Source of the DNA: Nematostella vectensis
Lineage: Eukaryota > Cnidaria > Anthozoa > Actiniaria > Edwardsiidae
NCBI RefSeq assembly: GCF_932526225.1
Contig: NC_064037.1
Span: 16,122,601 to 16,186,600 of the forward strand
DNA: 64,000 nucleotides
Direction: 5' to 3'
In this document: positions 40,191 to 58,300 of the stretch, in pieces
How positions within the stretch are numbered: the stretch's first letter is position 1
How the letters are laid out: each line of letters starts with the position of its first letter
The notes under the pieces: model-generated
Told to the model about the DNA's origin: nothing
The model's database searches: none
The model's input: the letters and a program-made list of their open reading frames with translations, nothing else
Translations under genes and position numbers: made by a program

Positions 40191-43100
40191 CAGGCACACA
40201 GTGGGCACATAACCACACGCACACAGTAGGCACATAACCACACGCACACAGTGGGCATATAACGACACGCACACAGTGGGCACATAACGACACGCACACA
40301 GTAGGCACATAACGACACGCACACAGTGGGCACATAACCACACGCACACAGTGGGCACATAACGACACGCACACAGTGGGCACATAACGACACGCACACA
40401 GTGGGCACATAACCACACGCACACAGTAGGCACATAACGACAGGCACACAGTGGGCACATAACCACACGCACACAGTAGGCACATAACCACACGCACACA
40501 GTGGGGATATAACGACACGCACACAGTGGGCACATAACGACACGCACACAGTAGGCACATAACGACACGCACACAGTGGGCACATAACGACAGGCACACA
40601 GTAGGCACATAACGACACGCACACAGTAGGCACATAACGGCACGCACACAGTGGGCACATAACGACAGGCACACAGTGGGCACATAACGACACGCAAACA
40701 GTAGGCACATAACGACACGCACACAGTAGGCACATAACGACACGCACACAGTGGGCACATAACGACACGCACACAGTGGGCACATAACCACACGCACACA
40801 GTAGGCACATAACGACAGGCACACAGTGGGCACATAACCACACGCACACAGTAGGCACATAACCACACGCACACAGTAAGCATATAACGACACGCACACA
40901 GTGGGCACATAACGACACGCACACAGTAGCCACATAACCACACGCACACAGTAGGTACATAACCACACGCACACAGTGGGCACATAACGACACGCACACA
41001 GTGGGCACATAACGACACGCACACAGTGGGCACATAACCACACGCACACAGTGGGCACATAACGACACGCACACAGTAGGCACATAACGACACGCACACA
41101 GTAGGCACATAACGACACGCACACAGTAGCCACATAACGACACGCACACAGTAGCCACATAACGACACGCACACAGTAGGCACATAACGACAGGCACACA
41201 GTAGGCACATAACGACACGCACACAGTAGGCACATAACCACACGCACACAGTGGGCACATAACGACACGCACACAGTGGGCACATAACCACACGCACACA
41301 GTGGGCACATAACCACACGCACACAGTGGGCACATAACGACACGCACACAGTGGGCACAGATAGACACGCACAGTGGGCACATAACGACACGCACACAGT
41401 GAGCACATAACGACACGCACAGTGGGCACATAACGACACGCACACAATGGGCACATAACGACACACACACAGTAGGCACATAACGACACGCACACAGTAG
41501 GCACATAACGACACGCACACAGTGGGCACAGATAGACACGCAAAGTGGGCACATAACCACACGCACACAGTGGGCACATAACGACACGCACACAGTGGGC
41601 ACATAACCACACGCACACAGTGGGCACATAACGACAGGCACACAGTAGGCACATAACCACACGCACACAGTAGGCACATAACGACACGCACACAGTAGCC
41701 ACATAACGACACGCACACAGTAGCCACATAACGACACGCACACAGTAGGCACATAACGACAGGCACACAGTAGGCACATAACGACACGCACACAGTAGGC
41801 ACATAACCACACGCACACAGTGGGCACATAACGACACGCACACAGTGGGCACACAACCACACGCACACAGTGGGCACATAACGACACGCACACAGTGGGC
41901 ACAGATAGACACGCACAGTGGGCACATAACGACACGCACACAGTGAGCACATAACGACACGCACAGTGGGCACATAACGACACGCACACAATGGGCACAT
42001 AACGACACACACACAGTAGGCACATAACGACACGCACACAGTAGGCACATAACGACACGCACACAGTGGGCACAGATAGACACGCACAGTGGGCACATAA
42101 CCACACGCACACAGTGGGCACATAACGACACGCACACAGTGGGCACATAACCACACGCACACAGTGGGCACATAACGACAGGCACACAGTAGGCACATAA
42201 CCACACGCACACAGTAGGCACATAACGACAGGCACACAGTGGGCACATAACGACACGCACACAGTGGGCACATAACGACAGGCACACAGTGGGCACATAA
42301 CGACACGCACACAGTGGGCACATAACGACACGCACACAGTAGGCACATAACGACAGGCACACAGTAGGCACATAACGACACGCACACAGTGGGCACATAA
42401 CGACACGCACACAGTGGGCACATAACGACACGCACAAAGTGGACACATAACGACACGCACACAGTGGGCACGTAACGACAGGCACACAGTGGGCACATAA
42501 CGACACGCACACAGTGGGCACATAACGACACGCACACAGTAGGCACATAACGACACGCACACAGTAGGCACATAACGACCCGCACACAGTGGGCACATAA
42601 CGACACGCACACAGTGGGCACATAACGACACGCACACAGTGGACACATAACGACACGCACACAGTGGGCACATAACGACAGGCACACAGTAGGCACATAA
42701 CGACACGCACACAGTAGGCACATAACGACACGCACACAGTAGGCACATAACCACACGCACACAGTGGGCACATAACGACACGCACACAGTGGGCACATAA
42801 CGACACGCACACAGTAGGCACATAACGACAGGCACACAGTAGGCACATAACGACACGCACACAGTGGGCACATAACGACACGCACACAGTGGGCACATAA
42901 CGACACGCACACAGTGGGAACATAACGACACGCACACAGTGGGCACATAACGACACGCACACAGTAGGCACATAACGACACGCACACAGTAGGCACATAA
43001 CGACACGCACACAGTAGGCACATAACGACACGCACACAGTGGGCACATAACGACACGCACACAGTAGGCACATAACGACACGCACACAGTGGGCACATAA

Positions 43101-46100
43101 CGACACGCACACAGTGGGCACATAACGACACGCACACAGTGGGCACATAACGACACGCACACAGTGGGCACATAACGACACGCACACAGTGGGCACATAA
43201 CGACACGCACACAGTGGGCACATAACGACACGCACACAGTGGGCACATAACGACACGCACACATTGGGCACATAACGACACGCACACATTGGGCACATAA
43301 CGACACGCACACAGTAGGCACATAACCACACGCACACAGTGGGCACATAACGACACGCACACAGTGGGCACATAACGACACGCACACAGTCGGCACATAA
43401 CGACATGCAGACAGTGGGCACATAACCACACGCACACAGTAGGCACATAACGACACGCAAACAGTAGGCACATAACGACACGCACACAGTAGGCACATAA
43501 CGACACGCAAACAGTAGGCACATAACGACACGCACACAGTAGGCACATAACGACACGCACACAGTGGGCACATAACCACACGCACACAGTGGTCACATAA
43601 CCACACGCACACAGTGGTCACATAACGACACGCATACAGTGGGCACATAACCACACGCACACAGTAGGCACATAACGACACGCACACAGTAGCCACATAA
43701 CCACACGCACACAGTGGGCACATAACCACACGCACACAGTAGGCACATAACGACAGGCACACAGTGGGCACATAACGACACGCACATAGTGGGCACATAA
43801 CCACACGCACACAGTGGGCACATAACCACACGCACACAGTGGTCACATAACCACACGCACACAGTGGGCACATAACCACACGCACACAGTAGGCACATAA
43901 CGACAGGCACACAGTGGGCACATAACGACACGCACACAGTGGGCACATAACGACACGCACACAGTGGGCACATAACGACACGCACACAGTGGGCACATAA
44001 CGACACGCACACAGTGGGCACATAACGACACGCACACAGTGGGCACATAACGACACGCACACAGTAGGCACATAACGACACGCACACAGTAGGCACATAA
44101 CCACACGCACACAGTGGGCACATAAAGACACGCACACAGTAGGCACATAACCACACGCACACAGTGGGTACATAACCACACGCACACAGTGGGCACATAA
44201 CGACACGCACACCTTGGGCACATAACCACACGCACACAGTAGGCACATAACGACACGCACACAGTGGGCACATAACGACACGCACACAGTAGGCACATAA
44301 CCACACGCACACAGTGGACACATAAAGACACGCACACAGTAGGCACATAACGACACGCACACAGTAGGCACATAACGAGACGCACACAGTAGGCACATAA
44401 CGACAGGCACACAGTAGGCACATAACCACACGCACACAGTGGGCACATAAAGACACGCACACAGTAGGCACATAACCACACGCACACAGTGGGCATATAA
44501 CCACACGCACACAGTGGGCACATAACGACACGCACACAGTGGGCACATAACCACACGCACACAGTAGGCACATAACGACACGCACACAGTGGGCACATAA
44601 CGACACGCACACAGTAGGCACATAACGACACGCACACAGTAGGCACATAACGACAGGCACACAGTAGGCACATAACGACACGCACACAGTAGGCACATAA
44701 CGACACGCACACAGTAGCCACATAACGACACGCACACAGTAGGCACATAACGACAGGCACACAGTAGGCACATAACCACACGCACACAGTGGGCACATAA
44801 CGACACGCACACAGTAGGCACATAACCACACGCACACAGTGGGCACGCACACAGTAGGCACATAACGACAGGCAAACAGTAGGCACATAACCACACGCAC
44901 ACAGTGGGCATATAACGACACGCACACAGTGGGCACATAAAGTCACGTACACAGTAGCCACATAACCACACGCACACAGTAGGCACATAACCACACGCAC
45001 ACAGTGGGCACATAACCACACGCACACAGTGGGCACATAACGACACGCACACAGTGGGCACATAACCACACGCACACAGTGGGCACATAACCACACGCAC
45101 ACAGTGGGCACATAACGACACGCACACAGTAGGCACATAACCACACGCACACAGTGGGCACATAACCACACGCACACAGTAGGCACATAACCACACGCAC
45201 ACAGTGGGCACATAACCACACGCACACAGTGGGCACATAACGACACGCACACAGTAGCCACATAACGACAGGCACACAGTAGGCACATAACGACACGCAC
45301 ACAGTGGGCACATAAAGACACGCACACAGTAGGCACATAACGACACGCACACAGTGGGCACATAACGACACGCACACAGTGGACACATAACGACACGCGC
45401 ACAGTGGGCACATAACGACACGCACACAGTGGGCACATAACGACACGCACACAGTGGGCACATAACGACACGCACACAGTGGGCACATAACCACACGCAC
45501 ACAGTAGGCACATAACCACACGCACACAGTGGGCACATAACGACACGCACACAGTGGGCACATAACGACACGCACACAGTGGGCACATAACCACACGCAC
45601 ACAGTAGGCACATAACGACAGGCACACAGTGGGCACATAACGACAGGCACACAGTAGGCACATAACGACACGCACACAGTAGGCACATAACGGCACGCAC
45701 ACAGTGGGCACATAACGACAGGCACACAGTGGGCACATAACGACACGCACACAGTGGGCACATAACGACACGCACACAGTGGGCACATAACCACACGCAC
45801 ACAGTAGGCACATAACGACAGGCACACAGTGGGCACATAACCACACGCACACAGTGGTCACATAACCACACGCACACAGTGGTCACATAACGACACGCAT
45901 ACAGTGGGCACATAACCACACGCACACAGTAGGCACATAACGACACGCACACAGTAGCCACATAACCACACGCACACAGTAGGCACATAACGACACGCAC
46001 ACAGTGGGCACATAACGACAGGCACACAGTAGGCACATAACGACACGCACACAGTAGGCACATAACGGCACGCACACAGTGGGCACATAACGACAGGCAC

Positions 46101-49100
46101 ACAGTGGGCACATAACGACACGCACACAGTGGGCACATAACGACACGCACACAGTGGGCACATAACCACACGCACACAGTAGGCACATAACGACAGGCAC
46201 ACAGTGGGCACATAACCACACGCACACAGTGGGCACATAACCACACGCACACAGTGGGCACATAACGACACGCACACAGTAGCCACATAACGACAGGCAC
46301 ACAGTAGGCACATAACGACACGCACACAGTGGGCACATAAAGACACGCACACAGTAGGCACATAACGACACGCACACAGTGGGCACATAACGACACGCAC
46401 ACAGTGGACACATAACGACACGCGCACAGTGGGCACATAACGACACGCACACAGTGGGCACATAACGACACGCACACAGTGGGCACATAACGACACGCAC
46501 ACAGTGGGCACATAACCACACGCACACAGTAGGCACATAACCACACGCACACAGTGGGCACATAACGACACGCACACAGTGGGCACATAACGACACGCAC
46601 ACAGTGGGCACATAACCACACGCACACAGTAGGCACATAACGACAGGCACACAGTGGGCACATAACCACACGCACACAGTAGGCACATAACCACACGCAC
46701 ACAGTGGGCACATAACCACACGCACACAGTGGTCACATAACCACACGCACACAGTGGTCACATAACGACACGCATACAGTGGGCACATAACCACACGCAC
46801 ACAGTAGGCACATAACGACACGCACACAGTAGCCACATAACCACACGCACACAGTAGGCACATAACGACACGCACACAGTGGGCACATAACGACAGGCAC
46901 ACAGTAGGCACATAGCGACACGCACACAGTAGGCACATAACGGCACGCACACAGTGGGCACATAACGACAGGCACACAGTGGGCACATAACGACACGCAC
47001 ACAGTGGGCACATAACGACACGCATACAGTGGGCACATAACCACACGCACACAGTAGGCACATAACGACACGCACACAGTGGGCACATAACCACACGCAC
47101 ACAGTAGGCACATAACCACACGCACACAGTAAGCATATAACGACACGCACACAGTGGGCACATAACGACACGCACACAGTAGCCACATAACCACACGCAC
47201 ACAGTAGGCACATAACCACACGCACACAGTGGGCACATAACGACACGCACACAGTGGGCACATAACGACACGCACACAGTGGGCACATAACCACACGCAC
47301 ACAGTGGGCATATAACGACACGCACACAGTAGGCACATAACGACACGCACACAGTAGCCACATAACGACACGCACACAGTAGCCACATAACGACACGCAC
47401 ACAGTAGGCACATAACGACAGGCACAAAGTAGGCACATAACGACACGCACACAGTAGGCACATAACCACACGCACACAGTGGGCACATAACGACACGCAC
47501 ACAGTGGGCACATAACCACACGCACACAGTGGGCACATAACCACACGCACACAGTGGGCACATAACGACACGCACACAGTGGGCACAGATAGACACGCAC
47601 AGTGGGCACATAACGACACGCACACAGTGAGCACATAACGACACGCACAGTGGGCACATAACGACACGCACACAGTGGGCACATAACGACACACACACAG
47701 TAGGCACATAACGACACGCACACAGTAGGCACATAACGACACGCACACAGTGGGCACAGATAGACACGCACAGTGGGCACATAACCACACGCACACAGTG
47801 GGCACATAACGACACGCACACAGTGGGCACATAACCACACGCACACAGTGGGCACATAACGACAGGCACACAGTAGGCACATAACCACACGCACACAGTA
47901 GGCACATAACGACAGGCACACAGTGGGCACATAACGACACGCACACAGTGGGCACATAACGACACGCACACAGTCGGCACATAACGACATGCAGACAGTG
48001 GGCACATAACCACACGCACACAGTAGGCACATAACCACACGCACACAGTAGGCACATAACCACACGCACACAGTGGGCACATAACCACACGCACACAGTG
48101 GGCACATAACGACACGCACACAGTGGGCACATAACCACACGCACACAGTGGGCACATAACCACACGCACACAGTGGGCACATAACGACACGCACACAGTA
48201 GGCACATAACCACACGCACACAGTGGGCACATAACCACACGCACACAGTAGGCACATAACCACACGCACACAGTGGGCACATAACCACACGCACACAGTG
48301 GGCACATAACGACACGCACACAGTAGCCACATAACGACAGGCACACAGTAGGCACATAACAACACGCACACAGTGGGCACATAAAGACACGCACACAGTA
48401 GGCACATAACGACACGCACACAGTGGGCACATAACGACACGCACACAGTGGACACATAACGACACGCGCACAGTGGGCACATAACGACACGCACACAGTG
48501 GGCACATAACGACACGCACACAGTGGGCACATAACGACACGCACACAGTGGGCACATAACCACACGCACACAGTAGGCACATAACCACACGCACACAGTG
48601 GGCACATAACGACACGCACACAGTGGGCACATAACGACACGCACACAGTGGGCACATAACCACACGCACACAGTAGGCACATAACGACAGGCACACAGTG
48701 GGCACATAACCACACGCACACAGTAGGCACATAACCACACGCACACAGTGGGCACATAACCACACGCACACAGTGGTCACATAACCACACGCACACAGTG
48801 GTCACATAACGACACGCATACAGTGGGCACATAACCACACGCACACAGTAGGCACATAACGACACGCACACAGTAGCCACATAACCACACGCACACAGTA
48901 GGCACATAACGACACGCACACAGTGGGCACATAACGACAGGCACACAGTAGGCACATAACGACACGCACACAGTAGGCACATAACGGCACGCACACAGTG
49001 GTCACATAACGACAGGCACACAGTGGGCACATAACGACACGCACACAGTGGGCACATAACGACACGCACACAGTGGGCACATAACCACACGCACACAGTA

Positions 49101-52100
49101 GGCACATAACGACAGGCACACAGTGGGCACATAACCACACGCACACAGTAGGCACATAACCACACGCACACAGTAAGCATATAACGACACGCACACAGTG
49201 GGCACATAACGACACGCACACAGTAGCCACATAACCACACGCACACAGTAGGCACATAACCACACGCACACAGTGGGCACATAACGACACGCACACAGTG
49301 GGCACATAACGACACGCACACAGTGGGCACATAACCACACGCACACAGTGGGCACATAACGACACGCACACAGTAGGCACATAACGACACGCACACAGTA
49401 GGCACATAACGACACGCACACAGTAGCCACATAACGACACGCACACAGTAGCCACATAACGACACGCACACAGTAGGCACATAACGACAGGCACAAAGTA
49501 GGCACATAACGACACGCACACAGTAGGCACATAACCACACGCACACAGTGGGCACATAACGACACGCACACAGTGGGCACATAACCACACGCACACAGTG
49601 GGCACATAACCACACGCACACAGTGGGCACATAACGACACGCACACAGTGGGCACAGATAGACACGCACAGTGGGCACATAACGACACGCACACAGTGAG
49701 CACATAACGACACGCACAGTGGGCACATAACGACACGCACACAGTGGGCACATAACGACACACACACAGTAGGCACATAACGACACGCACACAGTAGGCA
49801 CATAACGAAACGCACACAGTGGGCACAGATAGACACGCACAGTGGGCACATAACCACACGCACACAGTGGGCACATAACGACACGCACACAGTGGGCACA
49901 TAACCACACGCAAACAGTGGGCACATAACGACAGGCACACAGTAGGCACATAACCACACGCACACAGTAGGCACATAACGACAGGCACACAGTGGGCACA
50001 TAACGACACGCACACAGTGGGCACATAACCACACGCACACAGTAGGCACATAACGACACGCACACAGTGGGCACATAACAACACGCACACAGTAGGCACA
50101 TAACGACACGCACACAGTAGGCACATAACGACAGGCACACAGTAGGCACATAACGACACGCACACAGTAGGCACATAACGACACGCACACAGTAGCCACA
50201 TATCGACACGCACACAGTAGGCACATAACGACAGGCACACAGTAGGCACATAACCACACGCACACAGTGGGCACATAACGACACGCACACAGTAGGCACA
50301 TAACCACACGCACACAGTGGGCACGCACACAGTAGGCACATAACGACAGGCACACAGTAGGCACATAACCACACGCACACAGTGGGCACATAACGACACG
50401 TACACAGTAGCCACATAACCACACGCACACAGTAGGCACATAACCACACGCACACAGTGGGCACATAACCACACGCACACAGTGGGCACATAACGACACG
50501 CACACAGTGGGCACATAACCACACGCACACAGTGGGCACATAACCAGACGCACACAGTGGGCACATAACGACACGCACACAGTAGGCACATAACCACACG
50601 CACACAGTGGGCACATAACCACACGCACACAGTAGGCACATAACCACACGCACACAGTGGGCACATAACCACACGCACACAGTGGGCACATAACGACACG
50701 CACACAGTAGCCACATAACGACAGGCACACAGTAGGCACATAACGACACGCACACAGTGGGCACATAAAGACACGCACACAGTAGGCACATAACGACACG
50801 CACACAGTGGGCACATAACGACACGCACACAGTGGACACATAACGACACGCGCACAGTGGGCACATAACGACACGCACACAGTGGGCACATAACGACACG
50901 CACACAGTGGGCACATAACGACACGCACACAGTGGGCACATAACCATACGCACACAGTAGGCACATAACCACACGCACACAGTAGGCACATAACGACACG
51001 CACACAGTAGCCACATAACCACACGCACACAGTGGGCACATAACCACACGCACACAGTAGGCACATAACGACAGGCACACAGTGGGCACATAACGACACG
51101 CACATAGTGGGCACATAACCACACGCACACAGTGGGCACATAACCACACGCACACAGTGGTCACATTACCACACACACACAGTGGGCACATAACCACACG
51201 CACACAGTAGGCACATAACGACAGGCACACAGTGGGCACATAACGACACGCATACAGTGGGCACATAACGACACGCACACAGTGGGCACATAACGACACG
51301 CACACAGTGGGCACATAACGACACGCACACAGTGGGCACATAACGACACGCACACAGTTGGCACATAACGACACGCACACAGTAGGCACATAACGACAGG
51401 CACACAGTAGGCACATAACCACACGCACACAGTGGGCACATAAAGACACGCACACAGTAGGCACATAACCACACGCACACAGTGGGTACATAACCACACG
51501 CACACAGTGGGCACATAACGACACGCACACAGTGGGCACATAACCACACGCACACAGTAGGCACATAACGACACGCACACAGTGGGCACATAACGACACG
51601 CACACAGTAGGCACATAACCACACGCACACAGTGGACACATAAAGAAACGCTTACAGTAGGCACATAACGACACGCACACAGTAGGCATATAACGACACG
51701 CACACAGTAGGCACATAACGACAGGCACACAGTAGGCACATAACCACACGCACACAGTGGGCACATAAAGACACGCACACAGTAGGCACATAACCACACG
51801 CACACAGTGGGCATATAACCACACGCACACAGTGGGCACATAACGACACGCACACAGTGGGCACATAACCACACGCACACAGTAGGCACATAACGACACG
51901 CACACAGTGGGCACATAACGACACGCACACAGTAGGCACATAACGACACGCACACAGTAGGCACATAACGACAGGCACACAGTAGGCACATAACGACACG
52001 CACACAGTAGGCACATAACGACACGCACACAGAAGCCACATAACGACACGCACACAGTAGGCACATAACGACAGGCACACAGTAGGCACATAACCACACG

Positions 52101-55100
52101 CACACAGTAGGCACATAACGACACGCACACAGTGGGCACATAACCACACGCACACAGTGAGAACATAACGACACGCACACAGTGGTCACATAAAGACACG
52201 CACACAGTAGGCACATAACGACAGGCACACAGTAGCCATATAACGACACGCACACAGTGGGCACATAACCACACGCACACAGTGGGCACATAACGACACG
52301 CACAAAGTGGGAACATAACGACACGCACACAGTGGGCACATAACGACAGGCACACAGTAGGCACATAACGACACGCACACAGTGGACACATAACGACACG
52401 CACACAGTGGGCACATAACGACACGCACACAGTGGGCACATAACGACAGGCACACAGTAGGCACATAACGACAGGCACACAGTAGCCACATAACCACACG
52501 CACACAGTAGGCACATAACCACACGCACACAGTGGGCACATAACGACACGCACACAGTTGGCACATAACGACACGGACACAGTAGGCACATAACGACACG
52601 CACACAGTAGGCACATAACGACACGCACACAGTGGGCACATAACGACACGCACACAGTGGGCACATAACGACACGCACACAGTAGGCACATAACGACACG
52701 CACACAGTAGGCACATAACGACACGCACACAGTGAGAACATAACGACAGGCACACAGTGGGCACATAACGACAGGCACACAGTGGGCACATAACCACACG
52801 CACACAGTGGGCACATAACGACACGCACATAGTGGGCACATAACGACAGGCACACAGTAGGCACATAACGACACGCACACAGTAGGCACATAACGACACG
52901 CACACAGTAGGCACATAACGACAAGCACACAGTAGCCACATAACCACACGCACACAGTAGGCACATAACGACACGCACACAGTGGGCACATAACGACACG
53001 CACACAGTGGGCACATAACGACACGCACACAGTGGGCACATAACGACACGCACACAGTAGGCACATAACGACACGCACACAGTAGGCACATAACCACACG
53101 CACACAGTGGGCACATAACCACACGCACACAGTAGGCACATAACCACACGCACACAGTAGGCACATAACCACACGCACACAGTAGGCACATAACGACACG
53201 CACACAGTGGGCACATAACCACACGCACACAGTAGGCACATAACCACACGCACACAGTAGCCACATAACCACACGCACACAGTGGGCACATAACCACACG
53301 CACACAGTGGGCACATAACGACACGCACACAGTAGGCACATAACCACACGCACACAGTGGGCACATAACGACACGCACACAGTGGGCACATAACGACACG
53401 CACACAGTGGGCACATAACGACACGCACACAGTGGGCACATAACGACACGCACACAGTAGGCACATAACGACACGCACACAGTGGGCACATAACGACAGG
53501 CACACAGTAGGCACATAACCACACGCACACAGTGGGCACATAACGACACGCACACAGTAGGCACATAACCACACGCACACAGTAGGCACATAACGACACG
53601 CACACAGTGGGCACATAACGACACGCACACAGTGGGCACATAACGACACGCACACAGTGGGCACATAACGACAGGCACACAGTAGGCACATAACCACACG
53701 CACACAGTGGGCACATAACGACACGCACACAGTAGGCACATAACGACACGCACACAGTGGGCACATAACGACAGGCACACAGTAGGCACATAACCACACG
53801 CACACAGTGGGCACATAACGACACGCACACAGTAGGCACATAACCACACGCACACAGTGGGCACGCACACAGTAGGCACATAACGACAGGCACACAGTAG
53901 GCACATAACCACACGCACACAGTGGGCATATAACGACACGCACACAGTGGGCACATAACGACACGTACACAGTAGCCACATAACCACACGCACACAGTAG
54001 GCACATAACCACACGCACACAGTGGGCACATAACCACACGCACACAGTGGGCACATAACGACACGCACACAGTGGGCACATAACCACACGCACACAGTGG
54101 GCACATAACCACACGCACACAGTGGGCACATAACGACACGCACACAGTAGGCACATAACCACACGCACACAGTGGGCACATAACCACACGCACACAGTAG
54201 GCACATAACCACACGCACACAGTGGGCACATAACCACACGCACACAGTGGGCACATAACGACACGCACACAGTAGCCACATAACGACAGGCACACAGTAG
54301 GCACATAACGACACGCACACAGTGGGCACATAAAGACACGCACACAGTAGGCACATAACGACACGCACACAGTGGGCACATAACGACACGCACACAGTGG
54401 ACTCATAACGACACGCGCACAGTGGGCACATAACGACAGGCACACAGTGGGCACATAACGACACGCACACAGTGGGCACATAACGACACGCACACAGTGG
54501 GCACATAACCACACGCACACAGTGGGCACATAACCACACGCACACAGTGGGCACATAACGACACGCACACAGTGGGCACATAACGACACGCACACAGTGG
54601 GCACATAACCACACGCACACAGTAGGCACATAACGACAGGCACACAGTGGGCACATAACCACACGCACACAGTAGGCACATAACCACACGCACACAGTGG
54701 GCACATAACCACACGCACACAGTGGTCACATAACCACACGCACACAGTGGTCACATAACCACACGCACACAGTGGTCACATAACGACACGCATACAGTGG
54801 GCACATAACCACACGCACACAGTAGGCACATAACGACACGCACACAGTAGCCACATAACCACACGCACACAGTAGGCACATAACGACACGCACACAGTAG
54901 GCACATAACGACACGCACACAGTAGCCACATAACGACACGCACACAGTAGCCACATAACGACACGCACACTGTAGGCACATAACAACAGGCACACAGTAG
55001 GCACATAACGACACGCACACAGTAGGCACATAACCACACGCACACAGTGGGCACATAACGACACGCACACAGTGGACACATAACCACACGCACACAGTGG

Positions 55101-55317
55101 GCACATAACCACACGCACACAGTGGGCACATAACGACACGCACACAGTGGGCACAGATAGACACGCACAGTGGGCACATAACGACACGCACACAGTGAGC
55201 ACATAACGACACGCACAGTGGGCACATAACGACACGCACACAGTGGGCACATAACGACACACACACAGTAGGCACATAACGACACGCACACAGTAGGCAC
55301 ATAACGACACGCACACA

Positions 55318-58300
55318 GTGGGCACAGATAGACACGCACAGTGGGCACATAACCACACGCACACAGTGGGCACATAACGACACGCACACAGTGGGCACAT
55401 AACCACACGCACACAGTGGGCACATAACGACAGGCACACAGTAGGCACATAACCACACGCACACAGTAGGCACATAACGACAGGCACACAGTGGGCACAT
55501 AACGACACGCACACAGTGGGCACATAACGACAGGCACACAGTGGGCACATAACGACACGCACACAGTGGGCACATAACGACACGCACACAGTAGGCACAT
55601 AACGACAGGCACACAGTAGGCACATAACGACACGCACACAGTGGGCACATAACGACACGCACACAGTGGGCACATAACGACACGCACACAGTGGACACAT
55701 AACGACACGCACACAGTAGGCACATAACCACACGCACACAGTGGGCACATAACCACAGGCACACAGTGGGCACATAACGACACGCACACAGTGGGCACAT
55801 AACCACACGCACACAGTGGGCACATAACCACACGCACACAGTGGGCACATAACGACACGCACACAGTAGGCACATAACCACACGCACACAGTGGGCACAT
55901 AACCACACGCACACAGTAGGCACATAACCACACGCACACAGTGGGCACATAACCACACGCACACAGTGGGCACATAACGACACGCACACAGTAGCCATAT
56001 AACGACAGGCACACAGTAGGCACATAACGACACGCACACAGTGGGCACATAAAGACACGCACACAGTAGGCACATAACGACACGCACACAGTGGGCACAT
56101 AACGACACGCACACAGTGGACACATAACGACACGCGCACAGTGGGCACATAACGACAGGCACACAGTGGGCACATAACGACACGCACACAGTGGGCACAT
56201 AACGACACGCACACAGTGGGCACATAACCACACGCACACAGTAGGCACATAACCACACGCACACAGTGGGCACATAACGACACGCACACAGTGGGCACAT
56301 AACGACACGCACACAGTGGGCACATAACCACACGCACACAGTAGGCACATAACGACAGGCACACAGTGGGCACATAACCACACGCACACAGTAGGCACAT
56401 AACCACACGCACACAGTGGGCATATAACGACACGCACACAGTGGGCACATAACGACACGCACACAGTAGGCACATAACGACACGCACACAGTGGGCACAT
56501 AACCACACGCACACAGTGGGCACATAACGACACGCACACAGTGGGCACATAACGACACGCACACAGTGGGCACATAACGACACGCACACAGTAGGCACAT
56601 AACGACAGGCACACAGTGGGCACATAACCACACGCACACAGTAGGCACATAACCACACGCACACAGTGGGCATATAACGACACGCACACAGTGGGCACAT
56701 AACGACACGCACACAGTAGGCACATAACGACACGCACACAGTGGGCACATAACGACAGGCACACAGTAGGCACATAACGACACGCACACAGTAGGCACAT
56801 AACGGCACGCACACAGTGGGCACATAACGACAGGCACACAGTGGGCACATAACGACACGCACACAGTGGGCACATAACGACACGCACACAGTGGGCACAT
56901 AACCACACGCACACAGTAGGCACATAACGACAGGCACACAGTGGGCACATAACCACACGCACACAGTAGGCACATAACCACACGCACACAGTAAGCATAT
57001 AACGACACGCACACAGTGGGCACATAACGACACGCACACAGTTGCCACATAACCACACGCACACAGTAGGTACATAACCACACGCACACAGTGGGCACAT
57101 AACGACACGCACACAGTGGGCACATAACGACACGCACACAGTGGGCACATAACCACACGCACACAGTGGGCACATAACGACACGCACACAGTAGGCACAT
57201 AACGACACGCACACAGTAGGCACATAACGACACGCACACAGTAGCCACATAACGACACGCACACAGTAGCCACATAACGACACGCACACAGTAGGCACAT
57301 AACGACAGGCACACAGTAGGCACATAACGACACGCACACAGTAGGCACATAACCACACGCACACAGTGGGCACATAACGACACGCACACAGTGGGCACAT
57401 AACCACACGCACACAGTGGGCACATAACCACACGCACACAGTGGGCACATAACCACACGCACACAGTGGGCACAGATAGACACGCACAGTGGGCACATAA
57501 CGACACGCACACAGTGAGCACATAACGACACGCACAGTGGGCACATAACGACACGCACACAGTGGGCACATAACGACACACACACAGTAGGCACATAACG
57601 ACACCCACACAGTAGGCACATAACGACACGCACACAGTGGGCACAGATAGACACGCACAGTGGGCACATAACCACACGCACACAGTGGGCACATAACGAC
57701 ACGCACACAGTGGGCACATAACCACACGCACACAGTGGGCACATAACGATAGGCACACAGTAGGCACATAACCACACGCACACAGTAGGCACATAACGAC
57801 AGGCACACAGTGGGCACATAACGACAGGCACACAGTGGGCACATAACGACAGGCACACAGTGGGCACATAACGACACGCACACAGTGGGCACATAACGAC
57901 ACGCACACAGTAGGCACATAACGACAGGCACACAGTAGGCACATAACGACACGCACACAGTGGGCACATAACGACACGCACACAGTGGGCACATAACGAC
58001 ACACACAAAGTGGACACATAACGACACGCACACAGTGGGCACGTAACGACAGGCACACAGTGGGCACATAACGACACGCACACAGTGGGCACATAACGAC
58101 ACGCACACAGTAGGCACATAACGACACGCACACAGTAGGCACATAACGACCCGCACACAGTGGGCACATAACGACACGCACACAGTGGGCACATAACGAC
58201 ACGCACACAGTGGACACATAACGACACGCACACAGTGGGCACATAACGACAGGCACACAGTAGGCACATAACGACACGCACACAGTAGGCACATAACGAC

